A program made the translations under genes and the position numbers. The notes below the pieces were generated by a model. The model saw only the letters and a program-made list of their open reading frames with translations. It did not search any database and was not told the origin of the DNA. Shown piece after piece: positions 1 to 7,665 of a DNA stretch of 64,000 bases. Source of the stretch: Hippea jasoniae (GTDB lineage: Bacteria > Campylobacterota_A > Desulfurellia > Desulfurellales > Hippeaceae); contig NZ_JQLX01000014.1 of assembly GCF_000744435.1 (NCBI RefSeq), positions 62,001-126,000 on the forward strand, given 5' to 3'. The number at the start of each line of letters is the position of its first letter. Position 1 is the stretch's first letter.

Positions 1-1009
1 TCTTTGTAAAGCTTTTGCCCTGCATCAGGTTTATTGTACCTAAACGCTCCTCCTGATCCTTTGTTGTATTGTAGTATGTTGTGTCGGCTTGGATTGTGCC
101 AGAGCAAACCCTTAAAAGGCTGATTTTGCCCATCTGGGGGTCGTTGTAAGTTTTAAATGTTAGTGCAGCTGGTTCATCAAACACCTCCTGCGGTGCGGGC
201 AAAATATTTATAATTTCATCTAAGAGCTGATCAACACCGTATCCTGCCAAAGCTGAACCTAAAAGCACAGGGTAAAACTCACCCGAAATTGTGGCTGTTT
301 TTAGTGTTTTAACGATTGTTTCTTTATCTAACTCCTCACCCTCTAAATATTTCTCCATTAGCTCATCGTCGTGTGTTGATATTTCTTCAACAAGCTCCAT
401 ATATTTACCTTCGAGTTCATCCTCTAAATTAGCAGGGATATCGATTTTATTGCCCTCAAAATCAAACGCCTCTTTGTTTAAAATATCGATATAACCCCTG
501 GCTTTGTTGCCTTCAAATATGGGCAGTTGAAGCAAAAAGCTTTTTTGGGAAACGGTTTCTTTGATAGCGTTTAGGGTTTTGTCAAATTGAATATCCTCTT
601 TGTCAATGCCGTTTATGAAGATAATGGCCGGTTTTGATTCCTTTTTTATTGTATCCATTAACCGTTCAGTCTGGGCATCAGGACCATCCTTGGCATCGAT
701 TAGCATAACAACACCATCTGCTGCCTTAATGCCACATAAAGCATCGGCTATGAAGTTGTGATACCCCGGTGTATCGATCATAAAGATTTTGTGTTTTTTA
801 TAATCTGTGTAGCCAACTGCAAGCTGAAGAGAGATTTTGCGTTCTATTTCCTCTGAGTCAAAATCCATAGTTGTGTTGCCTTTGTCTGTTGAGCCTTTTC
901 TTGTTATCTTTTTTGTTCTAAAAAGTATATCTTCGCATAGAGTAGTTTTGCCACAGCCACCTGATCCGCAGATTGCAATAACCCTTTTTTTGTCAATATC
1001 CTTTGCCAT
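1..1009 (-). CDS. Elongation factor G-like GTPase, 5' part only
   Basis: Translational-GTPase family protein; the window edge cuts it, leaving about 336 N-terminal residues of an expected 660-700. Visible are a P-loop (GSGGCGKTT, residues 15-23), a switch I-type segment (TTMDFDSEE) and the DTPGYHNF G3 motif. After the GTPase domain comes the start of domain II. The TTMDF-type switch I and short G domain match the paralogous EF-G-like group (FusA2-like) rather than canonical FusA. The usual NKxD base-recognition motif reads NGID here. The ATG at 1009 follows a strong GGGAGGTAGGG ribosome-binding site and lies 21 bases after the upstream gene's stop, so the two probably share an mRNA. Family assignment is firm; a role in translocation or ribosome rescue is inferred only. 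Confidence 0.85.
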   Translation of the reverse strand, partial: MAKDIDKKRVIAICGSGGCGKTTLCEDILFRTKKITRKGSTDKGNTTMDFDSEEIERKISLQLAVGYTDYKKHKIFMIDTPGYHNFIADALCGIKAADGVVMLIDAKDGPDAQTERLMDTIKKESKPAIIFINGIDKEDIQFDKTLNAIKETVSQKSFLLQLPIFEGNKARGYIDILNKEAFDFEGNKIDIPANLEDELEGKYMELVEEISTHDDELMEKYLEGEELDKETIVKTLKTATISGEFYPVLLGSALAGYGVDQLLDEIINILPAPQEVFDEPAALTFKTYNDPQMGKISLLRVCSGTIQADTTYYNTTKDQEERLGTINLMQGKSFTK

Positions 1010-1030
1010 TTAACCCTACCTCCCACAGCA

Positions 1031-1651
1031 TTATAAACACTCTTTTATTTTATCTTTGTAGTTATCTGTTGCTTTCAGTTCTCTTAATAGTTTGCTTCTT
1101 TCTATGTATTCATCGATTTTGTTTTCTTTCGATTTTATATGGTTAAGCCAGTTTTCGATCCATTCTTTGTATTCTGGATGATTGGCAGAATTGCTTTTCA
1201 TTATAGAATCCTGCAGATTATACCCCACAATTATATCTGTTATATCCAAAGAATCGTTGTAATCAACAAAATAAGCTTGCCTACCCTGTATTGCATAAAC
1301 ACCTGGTGCTATTTCAACCCCTTGAGTATTTTTTACTGAATAGTATCCAATAACTATATGCTGGGTGGATTTTTGATAGGGTTTGTAGATTGCCCTAAAG
1401 AGGATGTTTATTTCATCGTATGCTTTTTTTTCAAGGATTTTTTCAACCTCGTCAAAGTAGAAGACATAGTCTAATTTACCATCAGCGTTGAAGCCTTCAA
1501 GATATGGGCCATTTTCATACTCACCCTTTCTTAAGGGGTTTAAACCCAGAATGTCCCTCACGATCAGATTTTGATTGCCTACAATAGAATCGCAATTGCT
1601 GGAAAGCCCCGGTAGAGCAAAAAACGGCACACAAATCGTTAATGTTTCCAT
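1031..1651 (-). CDS. Uncharacterised 206-residue protein
   Basis: I do not recognise this protein. The sequence is soluble-looking, with no clear signal peptide or membrane helix. The N-terminal half is mixed and the C-terminal third is highly charged and predicted helical (rich in K, E, I and N). The gene has a strong ribosome-binding site (AAAGGAG) ahead of its ATG and a plausible promoter at 1721-1749. It is followed after 21 bases by the EF-G-like gene, so it is probably the first gene of that operon. Base composition is like its neighbours, with no sign of recent transfer. It could be a lineage-specific partner of the EF-G-like protein, but nothing in the sequence shows that. Confidence 0.7.
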   Translation of the reverse strand: METLTICVPFFALPGLSSNCDSIVGNQNLIVRDILGLNPLRKGEYENGPYLEGFNADGKLDYVFYFDEVEKILEKKAYDEINILFRAIYKPYQKSTQHIVIGYYSVKNTQGVEIAPGVYAIQGRQAYFVDYNDSLDITDIIVGYNLQDSIMKSNSANHPEYKEWIENWLNHIKSKENKIDEYIERSKLLRELKATDNYKDKIKECL

Positions 1652-1720
1652 TGGCCTATCTCCTTTCTATGGTTTTTATGGTTGTTTAACTTAGGCACCG
1701 ACACAACCGTCATTTTTATA

Positions 1721-1749
1721 AATATAAATTAAATATCATTTTATATCAA
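1721..1749 (-). promoter_or_regulatory. Putative sigma-70 promoter for the 206-residue protein gene
   Basis: On the minus strand TTGATA (1744-1749) and TATATT (1721-1726) are separated by 17 bases, giving a start near 1714 and a leader of about 60 bases. The stretch is very A+T-rich, so a chance match is possible. Confidence 0.45.
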
Positions 1750-1783
1750 GAAAAATAAGAGATTCATTCGAACTCTTTTAAGC

Positions 1784-1812
1784 TTGACAGTAGAACTTCA
1801 AAGTAATATAAG
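1784..1812 (+). promoter_or_regulatory. Sigma-70 promoter of the Mo/W riboswitch operon
   Basis: TTGACA (1784-1789) and TATAAG (1807-1812) are 17 bases apart. The predicted start, about 7 bases after the -10 box, falls at about 1819, the first paired base of the riboswitch P1 stem. The RNA would therefore begin with the aptamer. This agreement supports both calls. Confidence 0.8.
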
Positions 1813-1816
1813 TAAT

Positions 1817-1915
1817 AAAATCTCCGAGTGGCATTGCCTAAGGGAGCTATCCTACGGTGTGTCACCGATAGGGTATAGGTGGAAACGCCTATGCCTCCCG
1901 AGATTGGAAAGGAGG
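1817..1915 (+). ncRNA. Moco/tungsten-cofactor (MOCO RNA motif) riboswitch
   Basis: The 3' core GCCTCCCG-AGATT-GGAAAGG matches the conserved end of the molybdenum-cofactor riboswitch (compare GCCTCCCG-TATCT-GGAAAGG of the E. coli moaA leader, from memory). Pairings visible: closing stem 1819-1824 with 1900-1905; GGC 1830-1832 with GCC 1893-1895; hairpin 1847-1859 with 1863-1871; and a GAAA-capped hairpin 1875-1881 with 1886-1892. It precedes a molybdate/tungstate importer, a known target class. The ribosome-binding site AAAGGAGG (1908-1915) starts two bases after the closing stem, implying control of translation initiation. Whether it is the Moco or the Tuco (P3-lacking) variant I cannot decide by eye. 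The 325-base gap 1652-1976 otherwise holds only the two promoters and the leader ORF. Confidence 0.88.
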
Positions 1916-1921
1916 TTTTAG

Positions 1922-1963
1922 ATGGTCCTGTCTGTTTTATTATCAAAAGGTATAGCTTTATAG
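1922..1963 (+). CDS. Putative 13-residue leader peptide
   Basis: The ATG at 1922 lies six bases after the riboswitch-controlled AAAGGAGG and opens a 13-codon frame (MVLSVLLSKGIAL) ending TAG at 1963. The stop is 13 bases before the substrate-binding protein ATG, which has its own GGGGAGG site. The frame is not in phase with that gene. The geometry suggests translational coupling between riboswitch-controlled initiation here and the transporter gene. It may be fortuitous; no homologue is known to me. Confidence 0.4.
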   Translation: MVLSVLLSKGIAL

Positions 1964-1976
1964 TGGGGAGGTAGGA

Positions 1977-2714
1977 ATGAAAAGGATTATATTGATGGGG
2001 ATTGTATTGTCTTTTTTAAGTGGTATAAGTTATGCCGATACGCTTTATTGGTTTACAGGAGCAGGAATTAAAAAACCGGCTGAGATTATTGCAAAAGAGT
2101 TTAACAGAACGCATAGCGATAAGGTTGCATTGATCAGTGGTGGATCTGGTCAGGTTTTAAATGAGATGCTACAAGCAAAAAGGGGAGATGTTTATACATT
2201 TATGGATAGATTTTTTCTTAAAAAAGCTATTAGAAAGGGTATTGTAGTTAAAGATAGAAGGTTTCTTACAATGGAACCGGTTTTTGCACTTTCAGAAAGC
2301 GGCAAAAAAAAGATTAAAACATTCAAAGACCTACAAAAAAACGGCATAAAAATAGCAGGGGGAAACCCGAAGTCTATGTGCCTGGGTCAGGCGTTTGAAG
2401 AAATCTTAAATAAACTACCACAGGCAGAGAGAAGAAGTATCGAAAAAAATATCACAATCAAATGCCTCAATGTGATGCAGATCATTGGATACCTAAAAAG
2501 CAATGTTGTTGATGCTGGTATTATTCTTGATAAGGCTCTTTTAAGAGGCACTGGTCTTGGTTATATAAAAATCCCTGAAGCCTACAGGGTTTATCGATAT
2601 GGATATATAGCCTTGATTAAATATTCAAAGAATAAAAAAGCAGCTAAAGAGCTTTACAACTTCATTCTTGCACATCTATCTGTTTATAAAAAGTTTGGAT
2701 TTAACGCTTATTAG
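1977..2714 (+). CDS. Molybdate/tungstate ABC transporter, substrate-binding protein (ModA-like)
   Basis: Periplasmic binding protein of a molybdate or tungstate importer. Residues 1-20 form a signal peptide (hydrophobic core ILMGIVLSFLSGI, cut after SYA). The mature part starts with a ModA-type segment (FTGAGIKKP) and carries the GGSGQ loop near residue 55, with the family's C-terminal FNAY-like ending. At 245 residues it is normal size. The gene follows a Moco-type riboswitch and a leader ORF, and is followed after 8 bases by a DUF364 gene, then the ATPase and permease. The choice between molybdate and tungstate cannot be made from sequence; tungstate is plausible for a thermophilic anaerobe. 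Confidence 0.85.
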   Translation: MKRIILMGIVLSFLSGISYADTLYWFTGAGIKKPAEIIAKEFNRTHSDKVALISGGSGQVLNEMLQAKRGDVYTFMDRFFLKKAIRKGIVVKDRRFLTMEPVFALSESGKKKIKTFKDLQKNGIKIAGGNPKSMCLGQAFEEILNKLPQAERRSIEKNITIKCLNVMQIIGYLKSNVVDAGIILDKALLRGTGLGYIKIPEAYRVYRYGYIALIKYSKNKKAAKELYNFILAHLSVYKKFGFNAY

Positions 2715-2722
2715 GAGGGATT

Positions 2723-3481
2723 ATGGGAGTTTTGGAGAGTGCAATTGCAGAGTTTGAAAAGATAGTTAAAAAAGAGGGTTTGCTTGAAAAGGAAATAAAA
2801 ATTACCATGAGGCCTTTAAAGCCAACCGAGGCGATAGGCAATCCCGAAAGAGACGATTTTCCACTTTTAAAGGGTAAAGAGGTTTTGATCGAGGCAGAGT
2901 TCGAATCTGCTAAAGGTCAGGCATTTACCGATCAACCCAGCAACTTTAGCGGTTATATTAAAGATATTTTGAATTTAGAGCTAACTAACAATCGCAACAG
3001 AGCTGTAGTCGTGGCTGCAATAAATGCCGTTTTGAGATATCTAAACCTTACATGGGGTAGTGTTCATTGCAGAGATAGAGAACCCAGAGAGTGCGCAGAT
3101 GAAATGGCTCAGCGTTTTTTTAGAAGATGGGGTGAGGATTTAACTATAGGAATGGTTGGACTTCAACCTGCTATTGCTTCAGCACTGATTAAACAATTTG
3201 GTGCGGACCATATTCAGATCTGTGACCTTGATGAGGATAATATTGGAAAGAATTTTGAGGGTGTGGAGGTTTTAGATGGATCTAAATATGCAAGAAAGAT
3301 TGTTGCATCCAACTTTCTTGCGTTGATTACGGGATCAACAGTTGTAAACGGCACGATAGATGCATTTTTAGAAGAATCAAAAAGAGACAATAAAAACAGG
3401 ATTGTTATTTTTTACGGCACAACCATTGCAGGTGTTGCCTCTCTGTTAAACTTAAACAGGCTTTGCTTTAGATCCCATTGA
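2723..3481 (+). CDS. DUF364/DUF4213-type putative heavy-metal chelation protein
   Basis: Cytoplasmic protein of 252 residues. The N-terminal half resembles the DUF4213 enolase-like region and the C-terminal half the Rossmann-like DUF364 domain, seen in GMVGLQPAI (about 148-156), an acidic CDLDEDN segment and TGSTVVNGT (about 204-212). Members are annotated as putative heavy-metal chelation proteins and sometimes occur near Mo or W genes. Here the gene sits inside the transporter operon between the binding-protein and ATPase genes, and its stop overlaps the ATPase start (TGATG). That implies a job in handling the imported oxyanion or the cofactor. The biochemical activity is not known to me. 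Confidence 0.7.
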   Translation: MGVLESAIAEFEKIVKKEGLLEKEIKITMRPLKPTEAIGNPERDDFPLLKGKEVLIEAEFESAKGQAFTDQPSNFSGYIKDILNLELTNNRNRAVVVAAINAVLRYLNLTWGSVHCRDREPRECADEMAQRFFRRWGEDLTIGMVGLQPAIASALIKQFGADHIQICDLDEDNIGKNFEGVEVLDGSKYARKIVASNFLALITGSTVVNGTIDAFLEESKRDNKNRIVIFYGTTIAGVASLLNLNRLCFRSH

Positions 3482-4521
3482 TGATACAGGCAGATATAAA
3501 AAAGCAACTAAAAAATATTGTAATCGATGCCAGGATAAACTTTAAAGGCTTAAAGAATGTGCTATTTGGCAGCTCTGGCAGCGGCAAAACATCGATATTA
3601 AAAATGATTGCCGGTTTTTTTGACCCTGATGAGGGCTATATTAAAGTGAATGATACGCTGCTATTTGATAGTTCTAAAAAATTTTCTCTTAAAGTCAATC
3701 TAAGGGGTGTTGGATATATTCCTCAGGAATATACGCTGTTTCCCCATCTCAATGTTTATGAGAATATCGTTTATGGCATCAGGGCACGGAAACTAAAAGT
3801 CGATAACAAAAACTTAAATGAATTGATTAATCTTTTTGGAATAAGTGATTATTTAACATACAAACCAGAAGAATTGTCTGGAGGTCAAAAACAGCGGATT
3901 GCCGTGTTGAGGGCTCTTGTGGCTCAACCTAAGCTGTTATTGCTTGATGAGCCGTTTTCTGCACTTGATAGGCCTGTAAGAGAACAGCTAAGGGAGCTTG
4001 TTGAGGAGGTGATTGAGAGGTTTGAAATCCCTTCGATTTTTGTTAGTCACGACTTTGAAGAGGCTTATCTGTTTGCCGATGAAATAGCTGTAATAGAAAA
4101 TGGCAGGATAATAAAAACCAAAGAAAAATACGAGATGTTTAACAAACCCTGTTGTGTTAGTGTGGCAAGGCTGTTTGGCGTTAAAAATATATTTAAAATT
4201 AAGCAAAAAAAGGGAAATTTAGTAAAAATTGGCAATATCTGGATAGAAGGTGCAAAAGGCAGAGGTGGTTATCTGTGCATCAAGGCATCGGATGTGATGG
4301 TTTTGAGAGAGGATGTGGATGTTTCAGATAAGGAAAACAGGTTTTACGGTGTTGTTAAAAGTGTTGAGGATAGAGGTTTTTATGTAGCGATAAAGGTAGC
4401 AATTGATGGGTTAGAGATTTATGTGGATGTTTTGCCTCATGTTGTTTATAAAATGGAAATAAAAAAAGGAAGAAGGATTCTGATATCCCTAAAAAAGGAA
4501 GGTCTTGTTGTATGCAATTAA
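3481..4521 (+). CDS. modC: Molybdate/tungstate ABC transporter ATPase (ModC-like)
   Basis: ATP-hydrolysing subunit of the importer. Walker A is GSSGSGKT (30-37), the signature LSGGQKQRI, Walker B LLLLDEPFSALD, then the switch His in SHDFEEA. After about residue 235 there is a C-terminal extension with a TOBE-like fold (YLCIKASDVMVL onward), as in ModC/WtpC. I chose ATG 3481, which overlaps the upstream stop as TGATG; a TTG one codon earlier is possible. No clear ribosome-binding site precedes it, so translation is probably coupled. It overlaps the permease gene by 10 bases. Confidence 0.9.
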   Translation: MIQADIKKQLKNIVIDARINFKGLKNVLFGSSGSGKTSILKMIAGFFDPDEGYIKVNDTLLFDSSKKFSLKVNLRGVGYIPQEYTLFPHLNVYENIVYGIRARKLKVDNKNLNELINLFGISDYLTYKPEELSGGQKQRIAVLRALVAQPKLLLLDEPFSALDRPVREQLRELVEEVIERFEIPSIFVSHDFEEAYLFADEIAVIENGRIIKTKEKYEMFNKPCCVSVARLFGVKNIFKIKQKKGNLVKIGNIWIEGAKGRGGYLCIKASDVMVLREDVDVSDKENRFYGVVKSVEDRGFYVAIKVAIDGLEIYVDVLPHVVYKMEIKKGRRILISLKKEGLVVCN

Positions 4522-5279
4522 AACTTACCACGATTTCTGCGTTTTTTGTTGTTTTGCTTGCATCGATATTCCTCTTTATTTTAATCTGGGGTTTTAAGTG
4601 TGTTAATCTAAAGGATATCTTTGAGCTTTTTAAGGATAAAGAGTTTGTTGCCGCAGTTGTTTTTGGTTTCAAAACATCAGGTCTGGCAGCTGTATTTTCT
4701 TTTATTTTTGGCGTTCCGTCGGGCTATTTTCTTGCCCGCAGCAATTCTAATTTAAGCAGGTTTCTTGATGTGTTTTTTGATATCCCCTTGATTATCCCAC
4801 CTTTGATTGTTGGTGTTTTGTTGCTTGATCTGTTTAATGCCAATTTTGTTAAGAATTTTTATGATTTTGTGTTTACCTTCTATGGCGCTGCGACTGCTCA
4901 GTTTTTAATAGCCTTTCCCTTTAGCGTGAAATCATCAAAAACGGCTTTTGAGCTAATTCCGCCTGTTTATGAAAGAATTGCCATGACACTTGGAGCTGGA
5001 AGGTTTAGATCGTTTTATGATACGACATTTAAGCTGGCGTTTAGTGGTATTCTATCGGGTTTGATCTTAAGCTGGCTTAGAAGCTTGGGTGAATTTGGAG
5101 CAACACTGCTTGTTGGTGGTGGTATAGCCTTTAAGACAGAAAATATCCCGATTAATATCTACATAAACATTAGCGAGGGGAATTTTAAGAAAGCGCTTGC
5201 AGCAAGTCTCCTTGTTATCATTTTGTCCTTTTTTAGCGTATTTTTGATTAAGTTTTTGAATAGAAGGTTTAAGGTATAG
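4512..5279 (+). CDS. modB: Molybdate/tungstate ABC transporter permease (ModB-like)
   Basis: Inner-membrane channel subunit of 255 residues with about six hydrophobic segments. The EAA-type cytoplasmic loop that contacts the ATPase is seen near residue 155 (ERIAMTLGAGRFRSFYDT), and the ModB-typical LRSLGEFGAT follows. Its start overlaps modC and it is the last gene of the riboswitch operon. Its 3' end overlaps by 11 bases the convergent potassium-channel gene, leaving no room for a separate terminator. Confidence 0.9.
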   Translation: MQLKLTTISAFFVVLLASIFLFILIWGFKCVNLKDIFELFKDKEFVAAVVFGFKTSGLAAVFSFIFGVPSGYFLARSNSNLSRFLDVFFDIPLIIPPLIVGVLLLDLFNANFVKNFYDFVFTFYGAATAQFLIAFPFSVKSSKTAFELIPPVYERIAMTLGAGRFRSFYDTTFKLAFSGILSGLILSWLRSLGEFGATLLVGGGIAFKTENIPINIYINISEGNFKKALAASLLVIILSFFSVFLIKFLNRRFKV

Positions 5280-6720
5280 CCTCCTGAAATCTTTCCATAT
5301 CCTCTTTTGTGCCAACACAGATCAATGTTGAGCCTACCTCTATAATGTCGTTTGCTTTAGGGTTGAAAATTGTTTCTTTATTTTTTGATATAATGGCGAT
5401 GATGATGAGGTTGTAGTTGCTTCTTATGTCTGTATCTTTAATCTTTTTACCAGCGTAGGGTGAATCTTTTGTGATATAGAATTCTCCCATCTCTATTGTT
5501 CTGTCTGATTGCATTACGATTGAAACAAATTCAGCTGTCCTTGGTGAGATAAGCATGCGAGAGATATCATAACCGCTTGACTGATACGGTGAGATTGTTT
5601 TTGCTCCAAGTTTTATGAATTTTTTTACAGAATCCTCAGAGTTTGCCCTTGCCACAGCCAAAATATTTCTATTTTCATCTTTTGCCGTAATCAATGCATA
5701 CAGGTTATCGGCGTCTGTATCCATTACAAGCGCTATACCCTGAGCCTCTTTTACCCTTGCTTTTTTTAAAACCTCCTCATCCGTTGCAGAACCGATAATC
5801 GTCAAATAACCTTCATTTATCGCCTCTTTTGCCCTTTCCTGATTTTCCTCAACCACCACAAACGGTTTTTTAAATCTCTCCATCTCCTTTGCCACAACCT
5901 TTCCAACCCTTCCATAGCCGCAGATGATAAAATGATTTGTTAAATTCTTTATTTTTTTCTCCATAATCTCCTCCATACTGAGCTTTAATTTTAAAATTCT
6001 ATCGGTAAAGGCACTTGAGATAATACCTGTAAGCAATGCAATTCCCGAAATACCCATTATCATAAGAAATGAAGCTACAACCCTGCCGATTGTTGTTTGT
6101 GGTGTTATATCGCCATAACCCACAGTGGTAAATGTGACAATACTCCACCACAGGGCGTCAAATATATTTTTAATATTGGGATTTTTTCCCTCTTCTGCAA
6201 CGAATATAATAATGGATGAGCTTAAGATGGAAAATGTGAAAATAATAAAAACCGTTGAAATCTCGAATGTTTTTTCCTTTAAGCCTGCAAGCACCTCTTT
6301 GATGCTTTTGCTGTAGCTTGCTCCTTTGATTATTCGTGCAACAAGTATAGCCAATCTATAAGGGTATGGTAAGAATCCATATGGTATGATTGCAAAGACA
6401 TCTGCAATTCTTAATGGATGAAAAACAAATCGGGCTATTGAATGCTTTTGTTGGTCTTTTTCCTCATACGACATAACGCCTTTAATGGCAAGGTCTGCAA
6501 GGAAAAAGAAGATGGTTAATATCTCAATTTTTTTATAGATCTGCGGCATGCCAAGATTTATGGGAATAGCTTTATCGTAGCCTATGATGGCAATTAGAGA
6601 TAGTGCTGTTATAAATTGCATGAAGAAGCTATAGATTTTTGAGATAGTGGAGCCTGAAAAGAATGTTGCTCTGATATCAAATTTTTTTGTGGGAAGCTCC
6701 TTGAGAGTTCTTCTTATCAT
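5269..6720 (-). CDS. Voltage-gated-type K+ channel with C-terminal RCK (TrkA-N/TrkA-C) domains
   Basis: Inner-membrane potassium channel of 483 residues. Residues 1-240 carry a six-helix Kch-like region with the selectivity filter TTVGYGD between the last two helices. The S4-like helix has only a few arginines, so voltage sensing is uncertain. From about residue 255 comes a TrkA-N/RCK Rossmann domain (FIICGYGRVGKVVAKE), then a TrkA-C domain. RCK domains normally gate by nucleotide or ion binding. The ATG at 6720 has no ribosome-binding site and sits 7-8 bases after a TATAAT box, so the mRNA is probably leaderless. The 3' end overlaps modB. Confidence 0.9.
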   Translation of the reverse strand: MIRRTLKELPTKKFDIRATFFSGSTISKIYSFFMQFITALSLIAIIGYDKAIPINLGMPQIYKKIEILTIFFFLADLAIKGVMSYEEKDQQKHSIARFVFHPLRIADVFAIIPYGFLPYPYRLAILVARIIKGASYSKSIKEVLAGLKEKTFEISTVFIIFTFSILSSSIIIFVAEEGKNPNIKNIFDALWWSIVTFTTVGYGDITPQTTIGRVVASFLMIMGISGIALLTGIISSAFTDRILKLKLSMEEIMEKKIKNLTNHFIICGYGRVGKVVAKEMERFKKPFVVVEENQERAKEAINEGYLTIIGSATDEEVLKKARVKEAQGIALVMDTDADNLYALITAKDENRNILAVARANSEDSVKKFIKLGAKTISPYQSSGYDISRMLISPRTAEFVSIVMQSDRTIEMGEFYITKDSPYAGKKIKDTDIRSNYNLIIIAIISKNKETIFNPKANDIIEVGSTLICVGTKEDMERFQEAIP

Positions 6721-6727
6721 GACTTCA

Positions 6728-6733
6728 ATTATA
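6728..6733 (-). promoter_or_regulatory. -10 box of the K+ channel promoter
   Basis: A perfect TATAAT on the minus strand ends eight bases before the channel ATG, so transcription should start at or next to the start codon. The -35 region (TTTTAA at 17 bases) is poor. Confidence 0.5.
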
Positions 6734-6742
6734 TATTTTTCA

Positions 6743-6770
6743 TTGAAACTTTAAAATAAAAATCTATAAT
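6743..6770 (+). promoter_or_regulatory. Sigma-70 promoter overlapping the apparent start of the DUF89 gene
   Basis: TTGAAA (6743-6748), 16 bases, then a perfect TATAAT (6765-6770). The -10 box contains the first two bases of the upstream-most ATG (6769), which therefore cannot be in the mRNA. Transcription should begin near 6777, at the in-frame GTG 6778. Confidence 0.7.
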
Positions 6771-6777
6771 GGGGCTT

Positions 6778-7665
6778 GTGAAAGTGCACGCTGAATGTTT
6801 CTCCTGTTTTATAGGTCAGGCTATAAGGTCAACCAAATTATACTATAACGATAGAGACCATCTACTAAAAACAACAACAGCTGTGGTAAGGATTTTGCAG
6901 GGTATCGATGTTGAACAGCCTCCTCCTTTGATTAGTGAATTTGTTTATGGAACGATTAAAGATGTGCTACACAAAAAGGACCCTTATAGCTTTATAAAAA
7001 AGAAATTTAACGATATTGCCCTGGGTTATGTCGATTTTATGGAAAAGGAGATTGAAGGGGCAAAAGATCCGATTTTGTATGCAATAAGGCTTGCATTAGC
7101 TGGCAATATTATCGATTTTGGATCTCAGATTGAGTCTTTTAATCTACAAAAAACCATTGATGAAACCGTTAAAAACCCCCTTGATGTAAGTGATATTAAG
7201 GAATTTAAAGAAAAGCTTAAAAAAGCAAACAATGTTGTACTTGTTGCTGATAATGCTGGCGAAATAGTATTTGATATGATTTTGCTAAAAACGATAAAAA
7301 ATATCTATCCTCAAAAGAAACTCTATGTGATTGTAAGGGGTGGTCCAATAATCAACGATGTAACCATTGAAGATGCTTTGTATGTGGGAATGAATGAAAT
7401 TGCTGAAATAGTAGCCTCAAGCAAGGCGATTCCTGGCTTCTGGCCAGCCTATGAAAGTGGCAGATGCAGGCAGGTGTGGGATAGTGCAGATATTATTATT
7501 TCAAAAGGGCAGGGTAACTTTGAGACATTAAGCGAGTTAAACGATGAGCGAATCTATTTTTTGTTTTTGATAAAATGCAGGGTTGTTGCTGAGTATTTGG
7601 GACTGAAAAAGCTATCCAAGATCTTTATGAAAAACGACAGGCGATGGGAAAAACAGCCGGTGTAG
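6778..7665 (+). CDS. DUF89 (ARMT1-like) metal-dependent phosphatase family protein
   Basis: DUF89-family protein of 295 residues, a fold linked to metal-dependent damage-control phosphatases acting on phosphometabolites. It has the N-terminal CFSC pair near residue 7, typical of the prokaryotic subgroup, the metal-site motif DNAGEIVFD near residue 155, and SKGQGNFE near residue 240. I set the start at GTG 6778 because ATG 6769 lies inside a -10 promoter box and GTG 6778 gives MKVHAECFSC, the family's usual beginning. There is no ribosome-binding site, so a leaderless transcript is likely. The 3' end overlaps the RNase HII-QueH gene by 22 bases. The substrate is unknown. Confidence 0.8.
   Translation: MKVHAECFSCFIGQAIRSTKLYYNDRDHLLKTTTAVVRILQGIDVEQPPPLISEFVYGTIKDVLHKKDPYSFIKKKFNDIALGYVDFMEKEIEGAKDPILYAIRLALAGNIIDFGSQIESFNLQKTIDETVKNPLDVSDIKEFKEKLKKANNVVLVADNAGEIVFDMILLKTIKNIYPQKKLYVIVRGGPIINDVTIEDALYVGMNEIAEIVASSKAIPGFWPAYESGRCRQVWDSADIIISKGQGNFETLSELNDERIYFLFLIKCRVVAEYLGLKKLSKIFMKNDRRWEKQPV

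Noticed and set aside
1764-1946. Minus-strand 60-residue frame
   Set aside because: It lies across the promoter and riboswitch, has low-complexity content and no ribosome-binding site; the conserved RNA structure explains the sequence.
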